NCBI RefSeq assembly: GCF_013328345.1 | Contig: NZ_JABULX010000013.1 | Span: forward strand, 1 to 64,000 | Reading direction: 5' to 3' | DNA length: 64,000 nucleotides | Origin: Marinifaba aquimaris | Lineage (GTDB): Bacteria; Pseudomonadota; Gammaproteobacteria; Enterobacterales; Alteromonadaceae | Shown: positions 51,101-56,559 of the stretch, piece by piece | How the letters are laid out: each line of letters starts with the position of its first letter | Position numbering within the stretch: the first letter of the stretch is position 1 | The notes under the pieces: model-generated | Seen by the model: the letters and a program-made list of their open reading frames with translations, nothing else | What the model was told of the DNA's origin: nothing | Database searches by the model: none | Made by a program: the position numbers and the translations under genes

Positions 51101-53477
51101 TGTCTCTGGTAGAGATATTCCAATTGAAGGCATAGAGCAAAGTGTTGGTTTGTATATTAATACTCTGCCATTAGCCGTAAATTGGCATAGCACTGATAGT
51201 TGTGCTGATGTACTTCAAGGTATTCAACGAAATATTGCAGATATAAACAGCTACAGCGCAATACCATTGAGCCAACTACAACAAAAAGGTGAGCGCTTAT
51301 TCCACAGCTTATTTGTCTTTGAGAACTACCCACAGCAAACGAACGTCGAGAGTGCTTCGGGCATTTCCTCCAGCGTTTCGCTAAGACAAGTTATTGAAAA
51401 AGTAGATTACGCCATTTCAATTATTGCCTTTGAACAGGCTGATAGCCTTATTGTTGAAATGAAATACGGCCAAGAGTGGTTAGCACAATCACACAGTCAA
51501 ATGCTACTTGAGAAGCTTGCTCTAATTTTGCAATCGATCAGCTCTGATGTGGATAGTGCACAGCAAAGCGTGTCGGCTGTAGTTGCAAAGGAGCAAGATC
51601 AGCTACTGCGGGTGTTTAACGATGCTGAGCTAAACGCGATAGACAAGTTGCCGTTAGATAAACAATTTGAAGCGCAGGCTGATAAAACCCCAGAGCACAT
51701 TGCCTTGCGTTGTCAGTCGCAGCAGTTGACTTATCGAGAGTTAAACCAGCAAGCAGAACAACTGGCTATGGTCATTAGAGCCGAATTTAAAAATAAAAAT
51801 GGTTTTGAGATGCCCAAGCAGAGCTTGGTGGCCTTGTACTTCGATCGCAGTATTGAAATGTGTATTGCTATGTTAGCGGTGTTAAAAGCAGGAGCGGCTT
51901 ATGTTCCTTTATCTCCAACACACCCAGAGGAGCGCATTGAGTTTATGCTAGCCGATAGCGCTGCAGAACTCGTATTAACACAATCGCACCATATCGATTC
52001 ACTACAGGCCCTTTGTCAAAATACTCAGCAAGCGCCTTGTATCATTGATACGAATAAAAAGTCGCAAGTCACTTGTGCTTTAGAGGCGAGCAATGATGCA
52101 AATAGTTTGGCATATGTCATCTATACCTCTGGTACTACAGGTAAACCAAAAGGGGTATTAGTCGAGCATCAATCACTGAGCAATTTAATTGCAAGTCAAA
52201 CCGCTGCTTTTGAATTTACTCAAGATGAAGTCGCCATTTTACTGGCACCTTATATTTTTGATGCATCAGTCGAATCGATTTGGTTACCCCTGCTTAATGG
52301 TGCCGAGTTGATTATTCCAACTGAGTCGCAGGTTCAATCTGTTGATGTGATCAAACACGTCATTGCTCAGCAAGGCGTCACACATGTGCTAGCGTCTGCG
52401 AGTTATTTACAAGCGTTAGGACAAGTTGAACAAGCGCATGCTATCAAGCGCGTGATCACTGGTGGTGAAGTCTGTAGTGCACAATTAAAAGCTATTTGGG
52501 GTGATAAGCTGGTCAATGAGTACGGGCCAACAGAAACGACTGTAACTGCGCTTAGTTGTATCGATTATCATCGACAAGATGCATTAAATATCATTGGTAA
52601 ACCGCTGAAAAATGTTCAAGCTCTTGTCCTTGATGCAGGCTTGAATTTATTGCCTGTAGGCGCGGTGGGCGAGCTGTATATCGGCGGTGCAGGCGTCACA
52701 AGAGGTTACTTAAATCAGCAGCAACTGACCGAAGAACGTTTCATTAAAAACCCCTATGCCCTCTGTTCTGAATACGAAACTATGTACAAAACAGGTGACT
52801 TGGTGTGCTGGACTGCAAGCGGTCAGTTGAAATTTATCGGCCGAAAAGACAGCCAAGTAAAAATGCGTGGTTATCGAATTGAGTTAGCTGAAATTGAACT
52901 GGCTATCAATGAAATGTCTGATATTTGCCAAGCCGTTGTTGTGATTAAAGAGCAGCCTAGTCACCAGTATTTGGCTGCGTATTGCGTATTTGAACAGTTA
53001 GCAATGGATCACAGCCAGCGTGTTAAAGACTTTCTAGCAAGTAAGCTCCCAAGCTATATGGTACCTGAGAGAATTGTCGCGATTGACAAGATCCCACTAA
53101 CCCCTAATGGCAAGTTGGATGAAACAGCCTTAAATGCGTTAGACGATGAGCTAGAACTGGCCCATCGACTTGTTGTTAATACTGAAACTGAGCAGGCATT
53201 GGCCGGTTTATGGTCAGATATATTGTCTGTTCCTGTCAGTGATATTTTTGCCAGCGACAACTTCTTTACCTTAGGTGGGCACTCTCTGTTATTGGTTAAA
53301 TTAAGAAACCAAATTAGAGAACAGTTTGATATTGAAATGACGATATCCGAGCTGACTCAAATTCAAAGTTTGAGAGCGTTAGCTGAAGTGATAGATAAAA
53401 ACGCGTTATTAAAAATTGTCGTCAACAACGATAGCGAAACAGATGGTTCAGGTGAATTTGAAGAGTTTGAAATATGA
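39183..53477 (+). CDS. Nonribosomal peptide synthetase, modules 6-9 (4764 aa)
   Basis: The ATG directly follows the stop of the first synthase, with an AAGGAT SD inside the upstream gene, so translation is coupled. Domains (rough residues): TubC-type N-terminal docking domain 1-58, acidic; C6 77-516, A6 538-1050, T6 1097; C7 1166-1580, A7 1600-2094, T7 2139; C8 2194-2626, A8 2650-3153, T8 3196, E5 3243-3670; C9 3696-4133, A9 4157-4650, T9 4698 (GGHS). The protein ends shortly after T9 in an acidic tail (DSETDGSGEFEEFEI), with no thioesterase, reductase or terminal C domain. By-eye specificities are Ser, Tyr-like, Asn and unassigned. All HHxxxDG motifs are intact. The stop overlaps the ATG of the free condensation protein (ATGA). 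Confidence 0.96.
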   Translation: MMLELLKELYKETICIWVEEQELSLAFDDAPDEEVIDLVRSNKSDILAFLNEHQVFSQEDFEHLVADVSTDSQSIQAIYPATSLQQGFVYHSLSQPDDDAYRVQTLVDYHLALNIAHYQQAWLYASLKFPALRIAFDWEESEEILQIITSAASINEDNFDIVDISDLSVTDRQAAIEGIQTEDRKRGFDLKEPGLIRLTLIKQSEQLYTLLKTEHHSIGDGWSGPVLWHTVHQYYDQLQSGITPDVQPETAYLEAQTYYGQYADQTNQYWQNKKQQWGDANDVNALLSRQVDLSQLRTIEQPAEQLISIEGEQYLELKNMCREQGVTLNAALQFAWHKLIQSYTQDEQTIVGTTVSGRDIPVAGIEVSVGLYINTLPMMIDWLADKPVSEILQNIQQTIAELNSFSSMPLSQLQTGGDRLFHSLFVFENYPALSQEQLDTESISSQLAYRSVVEKMDYPLSLIAYEQGESLNVGLKYGEDWLSENQALRLLEQIALILNCISQNPQLSHQFVTPLSADEKHLLLDTWNDTCVPFPENDCLHHLFERQVEKTPDNIALVFNDEQLTYRALNEKANQLARVIQSQLSKQSSAESKTDTFVGLYLDRSLEMVISILAVLKAGAAYVPISVENPTERSQFILSDCATSVLICQQGLIESVERICEDLPHQPALVVVDQGDTYLAEATENLDVETNVNELAYVIYTSGTTGQPKGVMVPHSGVVNRLDWMQKQYPLTSGDRVLQKTPYSFDVSVWELLWANQVGACIVMAPPNVHKEPEQLVSLFNQAQITVTHFVPSMLDAFCQYLTLSSLPFPKSLSKVFCSGEALTPAHINSFNQVAVHQQQLHNLYGPTEASIDVSYFDNAHLCQSVVPIGKPIQNTQLYVLNSALQPVAIGAVGELYIAGVCLARGYLNRPELTANTFIANPFSNDDFNRSGVSQLYKTGDVVRWLGDGNIEYIGRNDSQVKINGLRIELAEIERVLSEYPTVSQAVVIDLEVHNRKALVAYIVSNNDSQLNADELSEFLRQRLPEYMVPSSFNSITDIPLTANGKLNRKALAVPDIETLDEYTPASTETEHCLAEIWQQVLAKQQIGIHDNFFRIGGDSILAIRVIAKAKAAGLNFYVSDLLAKPTIAELSKLDGQEQRIETYQPFSVISHQDASLFASPQDRTLVDAYPASLMQTAMLLESVRQSGTYHDVFNYYINAHFDLAKLEAVIAELTEQHEVFRTAFFDNEEYGFMAAVYDSVDTTIDVLTQDISVDELIAHEHGRFFEFSTPGLFRFIVSKVGDSGFRLTFSFHHALMDGWSVANMMKQLTDLYQSVEPIEKGVQLHYGQYIQNELAAINNESLTQFWQSYLAGYQLPEYGLSSRTSGQALAYQYSLSESESAGILALSAQLGVSVDTVFLTLFHSTMCLMYGCDDLAIALVVNNRLEQDGGDSQLGLFLNTVPLRATFDKTETDIRTHINNIAKHKGEVLAHKHLPLSHIKSLWDDQQVLFDCIFNYVHFHMFDEQSQAAPVLEGEQSFERTDIPVSLTVARHQDQLTLSLSANENHISATCFNQIKAYLIASVARANSTQAKSLFELTDADNLLLKNWNNTDVQYPAVSTLHQCFEQQANSEPEAIALHFDGASMTYRQLNEKANQLAHMIQSHQQQKADGKDAEPLVALYLERGFDMVVAMLAVLKAGAAYVPISTAYPSERTDFILSDTKASLVITHGMHRQRFIHQCDTVEVDDEQTLALYQTTNLGKSVQSSHLAYVIYTSGTSGKPKGVMVEHKNALHLVQAQTKAFDADKCQRALQFASYVFDASVSEIFVSLLNGHELFICTEQERLDTQALSLLIESNGIELATIPPIVLAQIETQVMASVKSLVSAGEVPSESILDRFSQVCQVINAYGPTEISVCATAHRYQVGDLNTNIGLALDNVKLYVLDKQLNPVPVGSVGELYIAGAGVARGYLNRAELTAERFIDNPFTDAFDKGEGENRIYKTGDIVRRLADGCLEYLGRNDAQIKIRGHRIEPSEISHVIEQFSAVNQAIVIDKGEGTHKYLAAYVVLASDKDYQLAELQAFLAERLADYMLPSAITVLDEVPLTINGKLDIRRLPEPDLVANNQYVAPRNELESQLCQIWQDVLVVEQVGIEDNFFGIGGNSITAVKLTAACRKELGMELSLTMLFEHKTIAAIAANLDSQPTIVIPAYQQDDYPLSFAQERLLFIERFEQGSSAYHIPAFFKLKDDINWSALISAFEYIAQRHKVLKTVYKTDSQGVDYPSVVNHQVTVADKFLAEHEDLFTAVQQEITKPFDLSGEMPMRLVRYVAKGQAYLLILWHHIAFDGWSTDIFLSELAQAYQAASNGEAINLIEPEISYADYAKWQREYLQGEVLQNQLDYWQGALSGYETLSLPTDKTRNKESDYRGNDLHFTLSEGLSNQLRILAKSEQTTLYTVLLSGFYITLANISGQSDIVVGTPADNRHHAQTQSLIGFFINSLALRAQVDDDTLVSAFIQQVHRVVTSAKQNQDVPFEKLVDLLKVEREPSRHPIFQVLFSVQHFGENEADQSLLPFIEQAFSSDDALYSPAKFDLSLFLDDGHQQISGMFNYAIGLFDKATIERFKHAFEHVLVKMVEQTRSPIYQISELPDSQRDYLLNHFNNNDVARENRFTLAQQFEQQVSANPDQIALVCGSEPLSYQALNQQANQLAHHIKALYLANSGTDIKGDTLIGLYFDRGIDMMVSMIAVLKAGAAYVPISPDYPEQRSQFILSDTDTRLVLTNDKYVDVLERLSKPAVDILSVDKKAILDTYSEENPQASNALSDLAYVIYTSGTTGKPKGVMIEQQNVNHYLQVINQTLPSAFNNIDFSSNYCFDLSVTTTLCPLMSGQCIYIYQGDISDIEAYQHHLEQHPINFIKTTPSIAHLALAQSNLFVETLMLGGEALSTTHLADLSAHTKQIFDEYGPTETTVGAMISQVHPPLDKGIGKGYPNVKLYNLNDRLQLVPLGTPGELYIAGAGLARGYLNRPALTAERFIDNHLMNARDELHGYSRLYKTGDIVRFCPDDNEGVGHVEYMGRNDSQVKIRGYRVELLEIEQVLATHPAINQAVVTTYGSEGKQGVAAYYLADDANELTHNELTAFMTTHLAEYMVPSHFIKIDSIPLTVNGKIDFSALPEPILLSEDTYLEASNELEEKLVGIWQTLLGLEKIGVQDNFFRIGGDSILSIQLVSRLRKAGYQLQVRDIFNAPTIAQLSNLLSTTNNTQAIEAEQGLLSGSFDLHPVQQWFFERGLAKENHWNQAFSLAIPNQLTQLALEQALNKLIHQHDMLRCTFERSSSGQVLQQYHDYSAELVAQVSLVSIAGMDSTAIQQRLTELQNDFDITDGPLWRAVRLTGFTDGHDRLFLAFHHLIIDTVSWRIIADDLRDFVEGVDLPEKTSSYRQWVGFLNEYAENYPQETRYWQSVLTKQVDTWLVAGATPNSHQFSLSNELSEQLLQHANNAFNTEINDLLLSALSRALTQTFKRSECVITLEGHGRESLNESLDVSRTVGWFTTMYPVELVHYQDNADLIIQTKEMLRQIPNKGVGYGALKKQGVLDAAYTTKVCFNYLGQINSVSQEALSDWQISAEQTGEHSARENRDNFIININGAIIDGRLGFKLDTQIATAQASQLAAAFEQALSEIITYASDKAALGTESTPSDYAVDNLSLTHLRKLQTNYEIEAIYPATSLQQGFIYHYLSQPDDDAYRVQVLLDYDYPLDINLYQQAWAAASLRFPILRTCFDWQDDALQIITANCSITEANFNFVDISELNESEREQAIIDIQQQDRQVAFDLSQPGLLRFTIIKQSASSYTVLKSEHHSIGDGWSGAILLEVVHDNYQQLSKQSTILPVVDKAYVAAQEHYQQENQATKDYWLRTTNQFTQVNDINLLFSQPINLNQPIEVNTPAEQKLVISGCDYQSIKAMCRNIGVTTNAALQFAWHKLIQIYTQDEQTIVGTTVSGRDIPIEGIEQSVGLYINTLPLAVNWHSTDSCADVLQGIQRNIADINSYSAIPLSQLQQKGERLFHSLFVFENYPQQTNVESASGISSSVSLRQVIEKVDYAISIIAFEQADSLIVEMKYGQEWLAQSHSQMLLEKLALILQSISSDVDSAQQSVSAVVAKEQDQLLRVFNDAELNAIDKLPLDKQFEAQADKTPEHIALRCQSQQLTYRELNQQAEQLAMVIRAEFKNKNGFEMPKQSLVALYFDRSIEMCIAMLAVLKAGAAYVPLSPTHPEERIEFMLADSAAELVLTQSHHIDSLQALCQNTQQAPCIIDTNKKSQVTCALEASNDANSLAYVIYTSGTTGKPKGVLVEHQSLSNLIASQTAAFEFTQDEVAILLAPYIFDASVESIWLPLLNGAELIIPTESQVQSVDVIKHVIAQQGVTHVLASASYLQALGQVEQAHAIKRVITGGEVCSAQLKAIWGDKLVNEYGPTETTVTALSCIDYHRQDALNIIGKPLKNVQALVLDAGLNLLPVGAVGELYIGGAGVTRGYLNQQQLTEERFIKNPYALCSEYETMYKTGDLVCWTASGQLKFIGRKDSQVKMRGYRIELAEIELAINEMSDICQAVVVIKEQPSHQYLAAYCVFEQLAMDHSQRVKDFLASKLPSYMVPERIVAIDKIPLTPNGKLDETALNALDDELELAHRLVVNTETEQALAGLWSDILSVPVSDIFASDNFFTLGGHSLLLVKLRNQIREQFDIEMTISELTQIQSLRALAEVIDKNALLKIVVNNDSETDGSGEFEEFEI
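39381..42620 (+). other. NRPS module 6: C(D-L) - A (Ser) - T
   Basis: C6 (IQAIYPATSLQQGF, HHSIGDG near 215) accepts the D-Tyr donor from module 5. A6 signature: D-V-W-H-F-S-L-I-D-K, from FDVSVWELL, THFVPS, VFCSGEA and HNLYGPTEASIDVS, essentially the standard Ser code DVWHLSLIDK. No E domain follows. Confidence 0.85.
42621..45740 (+). other. NRPS module 7: divergent C - A (Tyr-like) - T
   Basis: C7 (DAYPASLMQTAMLLESV, GTYHDVFNYYI, HHALMDGWS near 1293) differs from both the L-L and the D-L domains elsewhere in this assembly line and directly follows the Ser module. A7 has D-A-S-T-V-A-A-V-C-K, the third copy of the Tyr-like signature; its A3 loop reads YTSGTSGKPKG. T7 is GGNS, as in T2, and precedes an L-L condensation domain. 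Confidence 0.8.
45741..50205 (+). other. NRPS module 8: C(L-L) - A (Asn) - T - E
   Basis: C8 is the L-L type (YPLSFAQERLLFIERFEQGSS, HHIAFDGWS near 2319). A8 signature: D-L-T-K-M-G-E-V-G-K, from FDLSVTTTL, FIKTTPS, LMLGGEA and FDEYGPTETTVGA, one residue from the Asn code DLTKLGEVGK. E5 (HHLIIDTVSW near 3383) predicts D-Asn. Confidence 0.85.
50206..53477 (+). other. NRPS module 9: C(D-L) - A (unassigned) - T - acidic docking tail
   Basis: C9 keeps HHSIGDG near 3834. A9 signature by eye: D-A-E-L-I-G-E-V-T-K, from FDASVESIW, HVLASAS, VITGGEV and NEYGPTETTVTA. The two acidic pocket positions suggest a basic side chain, but I cannot assign it. The usual PP after the A4/A5 strand is replaced by ASAS. 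T9 has GGHSLLLVKL, and the chain ends in a Glu/Asp-rich tail. Confidence 0.8.
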
Positions 53478-55015
53478 TACTAACAGAATTACTTTCTCAA
53501 TTAGCAAAATTAAATATTTCGTTGTCGTTAGAGCAAGGAAGTTTAAAGTGCAAAGCACCTGTTGGTGCGATGAATAACGAGTTAAAACTCGCATTAAAAT
53601 CACATAAACAGGAGATTATCGAGTACCTATCTAAACAAAAATCGGATACTCGCATAAACCCCGTTGCGTTAAATAAAGTTAAAGCAAGCTTTAGGATGCT
53701 TGACTGGTTTAACGCTGAAATGCAGGGCGGAAAAAACTACCAAATTACCCCAACCATTGTGCATTTTACTCAAGAGTATCAACCTGAGTTATTTGACAAA
53801 GCGTTACGCGCACTTTGTCAGCGTCATACTATTTTAAATGCGGTGTTTTCTTGTGAACAAGAGCAATTGCATATCGAGATTGATAGCAATTTTTCTCCTT
53901 ATATTCGCTATCAGGATATGCGTGAACAAGCTTATGAGCAGGCAGATGTCGATCATGTCATATCCAAAAGCCTAAACTTAGATTGTATAACTAAAGGTAA
54001 ACCGCTAAATGAGATTGGCGTTCCGCCTTGGTTTGCTCAAGTGATCGAGTTGAAAAACCAAGAGTTTATCTTGGTATTGGTCATTGACCATATGATCACC
54101 GATGCGGTATCGAGTTCAATTCTGGCCGAAGAGTTACCTTTGATATACAGCGCTATGTTGCAAGATCAGAAGGCTGATTTACCTAAGCTCGATTTCTCCG
54201 TACTCGATTATTGTCATTGGCAATCTGTGGTTTACCCCAGTAGCGATGTTTGGCGAGAAGGCCAGGCCTTTTGGACTGAACTGTATCAACAAAGTGAGAA
54301 AGCCCGACTTACTCATCAGCAGACTTTAACACATGAAAAAGCCACCTCTGTGGTGAGTTTTAATACTTATTTACTACCCAAAGTGGCTAGCCAACGTTTT
54401 GTTCGTCAAATACAAGAGCGAAAAATTAGTTTATCTCATGCGCTATACGTGCTGACAGCTCAGTGTTTAGCTGAGTTAACCGACACTAATAACCCGTGTT
54501 TAGGTAATGTACTGGCAGGGCGTTCAATGGCGGGCATTGAGCGAGTCGTGAATAATTTTGCTGATATGTATTTTATTCCCGTATTTGGTGTGAAAGACAC
54601 TTGTTTTATTGAGTTGGCTGAGCAAGTCGCTAGCTCAATTGGCAAGGTTAATCACTATCAACATCAAGAGCATAGGGCTTTCATTCCTGAGCACTATTCG
54701 CCAGGTGTACATACTGAAATACCAGAGCCAAGCTCAGCTTTTGCTTTTGGTATGGAAGTTAATACTTTCGCCACTATCGAAACGCTCAAGAATGCTCAAG
54801 TAGGCAAGCTCTATTCGCATTACTCAGAGCTTGATATTCCATTTGAATGGATTGGTATTCGTTTTAGCGAAAAGGAAGGGTATTTGACCTGTAGCATCAA
54901 TATAAACGAGCTGCACTTTAGCCAAAATATGGCTGAACAGGTCTTTAATTTGTTAACTGAAAAGCTTAACCAAGTTAACCACGACCTAGAAAAACAATCC
55001 CTGTGCTTTGCATAA
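53474..55015 (+). CDS. Free-standing condensation domain with TubC-type docking domain; probable chain-release enzyme
   Basis: 513 residues. Its ATG overlaps the stop of the second synthase by four bases. Residues 1-55 (MILTELLSQLAKLNISLSLE..., ALKSHKQEIIEYL) match the TubC N-terminal docking fold and are basic. The rest is a single condensation-superfamily domain. Its active-site motif reads DHMITDA (near residues 200-206) instead of HHxxxDG: the second, catalytic His and the Asp are kept, the first His is Asp and the Gly is Ala. No A, T or TE domain is attached. In rhabdopeptide-type systems a separate terminal C protein with a similar docking domain joins the finished peptide to an amine. 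The same job, or cyclisation, is the likely role here because the synthase lacks a thioesterase. It could be a non-catalytic partner domain instead. Confidence 0.85.
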   Translation: MILTELLSQLAKLNISLSLEQGSLKCKAPVGAMNNELKLALKSHKQEIIEYLSKQKSDTRINPVALNKVKASFRMLDWFNAEMQGGKNYQITPTIVHFTQEYQPELFDKALRALCQRHTILNAVFSCEQEQLHIEIDSNFSPYIRYQDMREQAYEQADVDHVISKSLNLDCITKGKPLNEIGVPPWFAQVIELKNQEFILVLVIDHMITDAVSSSILAEELPLIYSAMLQDQKADLPKLDFSVLDYCHWQSVVYPSSDVWREGQAFWTELYQQSEKARLTHQQTLTHEKATSVVSFNTYLLPKVASQRFVRQIQERKISLSHALYVLTAQCLAELTDTNNPCLGNVLAGRSMAGIERVVNNFADMYFIPVFGVKDTCFIELAEQVASSIGKVNHYQHQEHRAFIPEHYSPGVHTEIPEPSSAFAFGMEVNTFATIETLKNAQVGKLYSHYSELDIPFEWIGIRFSEKEGYLTCSININELHFSQNMAEQVFNLLTEKLNQVNHDLEKQSLCFA

Positions 55016-55058
55016 TTTATCAATGTTCATTAATTAAAAATAAATATAAGAGGTTCAA

Positions 55059-56369
55059 TTGAGTAAGGTTTTTTTAATATTTGCTATTGGCCAAATTGTC
55101 ATTGCATTTGGTTCGGCGATAACTGCTTTTTCCATGTCTGTCTGGATTTATCAGCATACTAATTCTGTTGCTATGTACACCATGGGGATGGTGTTTTTTA
55201 CGCTACCAGGTGCAATCCTTTCGCCCTTTTTAGGGGTTCTGATTGATAAATACGACCCGAGGAAAGTCGCTTTAATCGCCGATTCTGCTCTAGCTGCTTG
55301 TATTAGTATTTTACTGGCTTTATATAGTTTTGACCGATTGGCAATTGAGGTCATATTTGCAATGGGTATCATTTTTTCTATCGCAGGGGTGTTAAAGTTT
55401 GCTTCATTGGCGACTGTTGTGCCTATGTTGGTGTCACAAGATAACTTGGCTAAAGCCAATGGTTTGTTATCAATGGGAACCGCATTAACTCAGACTATCG
55501 CTCCATTATTGGCCGGCATGCTGTTGTTGATGATTGGGTTAAATGGCATTTTTGTGTTTAATCTTTTTACCTTTATGCTCGGTAGCTTGTCTTTTATCTT
55601 TTTGTTTAAGCATTCAATTGCGCAGCAACAGGGTCAAAAGGAAGCGCCTGATTTTACGCTATCCGAAGCATTTAAAATTTTTGACTATTTTAAAGCTCAC
55701 ACTAATCAAACACGTTTTGTTATTTACTTAGCGTTGCAAAATTTTGTGATTTCTTTGGTCGCTATTTTGACGTTACCACTGATCATGGCGATGTACACTG
55801 AATACGAGTTAGGCTTAGTGATGACAATTACATCATTTGGTGCGCTTGTTGGTGGTGGGCTTATTTTTATGTTCCCACCTAAGAGCTTTATCCGCTCCAT
55901 TCTAATTTGTAATTTAATTTTAGGTGCGCTTGTAGCGGTTTTAGGTTGTACCCAATGGTTACCACTTATCATGGCGTGTGGGTTCTTGATTGCTTTATTT
56001 GGCCCGTTTATTGATAGCTGTGAGAAAAGTTACTGGCAGATAAAAATACCGAAAAAAATCTTAGGGCGCTTTTTTTCTTTTCGTGCGGCAATTGAGTCAT
56101 GTACTTTCCCTATCGCAGCGGTGGTTAGTGGTGTATTAGTCGATCAAGTTTTTGCCCCCGCTATGCGTGAAAATGGCAGCTTAGTCCCTATCTTTGGCGA
56201 TCTTGTCGGGGTCGGAGAAGGAAGAGGAATTGGTGTTTTATTCTTATTAGCAGGTGTGATTTATGCTTTAGTGGCATTACTTATCTTAGTGTTTAATCGC
56301 AATAAGTTGGCTGCATCATCAGCTCCCCAACTTGATAAGCTACCTGAAGAAAAGGTCGTATCAGAGTAA
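55059..56369 (+). CDS. MFS transporter, EntS-like, probable peptide exporter
   Basis: 436 residues, about 12 hydrophobic segments. The start is TTG at 55059, seven bases after an AAGAGG SD; the first membrane helix begins at once, and no better ATG lies upstream. The loop 2-3 motif GVLIDKYDPRKVA corresponds to MFS motif A. The overall pattern resembles the EntS/MFS_3 group of siderophore and peptide exporters rather than sugar porters. It is the last gene of the NRPS operon, 43 bases after the condensation gene, and probably exports the product and protects the cell. The substrate is inferred from position only. Confidence 0.85.
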   Translation: MSKVFLIFAIGQIVIAFGSAITAFSMSVWIYQHTNSVAMYTMGMVFFTLPGAILSPFLGVLIDKYDPRKVALIADSALAACISILLALYSFDRLAIEVIFAMGIIFSIAGVLKFASLATVVPMLVSQDNLAKANGLLSMGTALTQTIAPLLAGMLLLMIGLNGIFVFNLFTFMLGSLSFIFLFKHSIAQQQGQKEAPDFTLSEAFKIFDYFKAHTNQTRFVIYLALQNFVISLVAILTLPLIMAMYTEYELGLVMTITSFGALVGGGLIFMFPPKSFIRSILICNLILGALVAVLGCTQWLPLIMACGFLIALFGPFIDSCEKSYWQIKIPKKILGRFFSFRAAIESCTFPIAAVVSGVLVDQVFAPAMRENGSLVPIFGDLVGVGEGRGIGVLFLLAGVIYALVALLILVFNRNKLAASSAPQLDKLPEEKVVSE

Positions 56370-56385
56370 AGCTAATCACAACGGG

Positions 56386-56423
56386 TGTGTCAGCATTTCT
56401 TATTTTTCAGAAATGTTGGCACA
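56386..56423 (+). terminator. Hairpin at the end of the NRPS operon
   Basis: TGTGTCAGCATTTCT and AGAAATGTTGGCACA pair over 15 positions with two wobble or mismatched sites and an 8-base, T-rich loop. It lies 17 bases past the exporter stop. It has no long T tract behind it, so termination may be partial or Rho-dependent. Confidence 0.5.
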
Positions 56424-56559
56424 TCAATACTGAAGAGTTAAACCGGCGTAAAGGCACTATTTACTTGTTTAGATAAACGAAAGGTTTGCTTTTTTACGTA
56501 AGGGAGATATTTGTATCGTAGTCGGTGTACGTGCCGCATGTGCTTGAGTGGGAGTTGAC

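Noticed and set aside
17904-53477. Frameshift or assembly error suggested by repeated long segments
   Set aside because: The repeats are homologous domains at regular module spacing with distinct specificities, and both frames run uninterrupted.
53474-55015. X-type (P450-recruiting) domain identity for the free condensation protein
   Set aside because: X domains typically carry HRxxxDD and no P450 gene is present; DHxxxDA keeps the catalytic His. Not excluded without a tree.
53400-56369. A thioesterase or reductase ending the assembly line
   Set aside because: No GxSxG hydrolase or NAD(P)-binding terminal domain follows T9. The next gene is a condensation domain and the one after it a transporter.
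9902-56369. MbtH-like protein, tailoring enzymes, acyl-CoA ligase or transcription regulator in the cluster
   Set aside because: No ORF with these features was found; the block contains only the genes listed.
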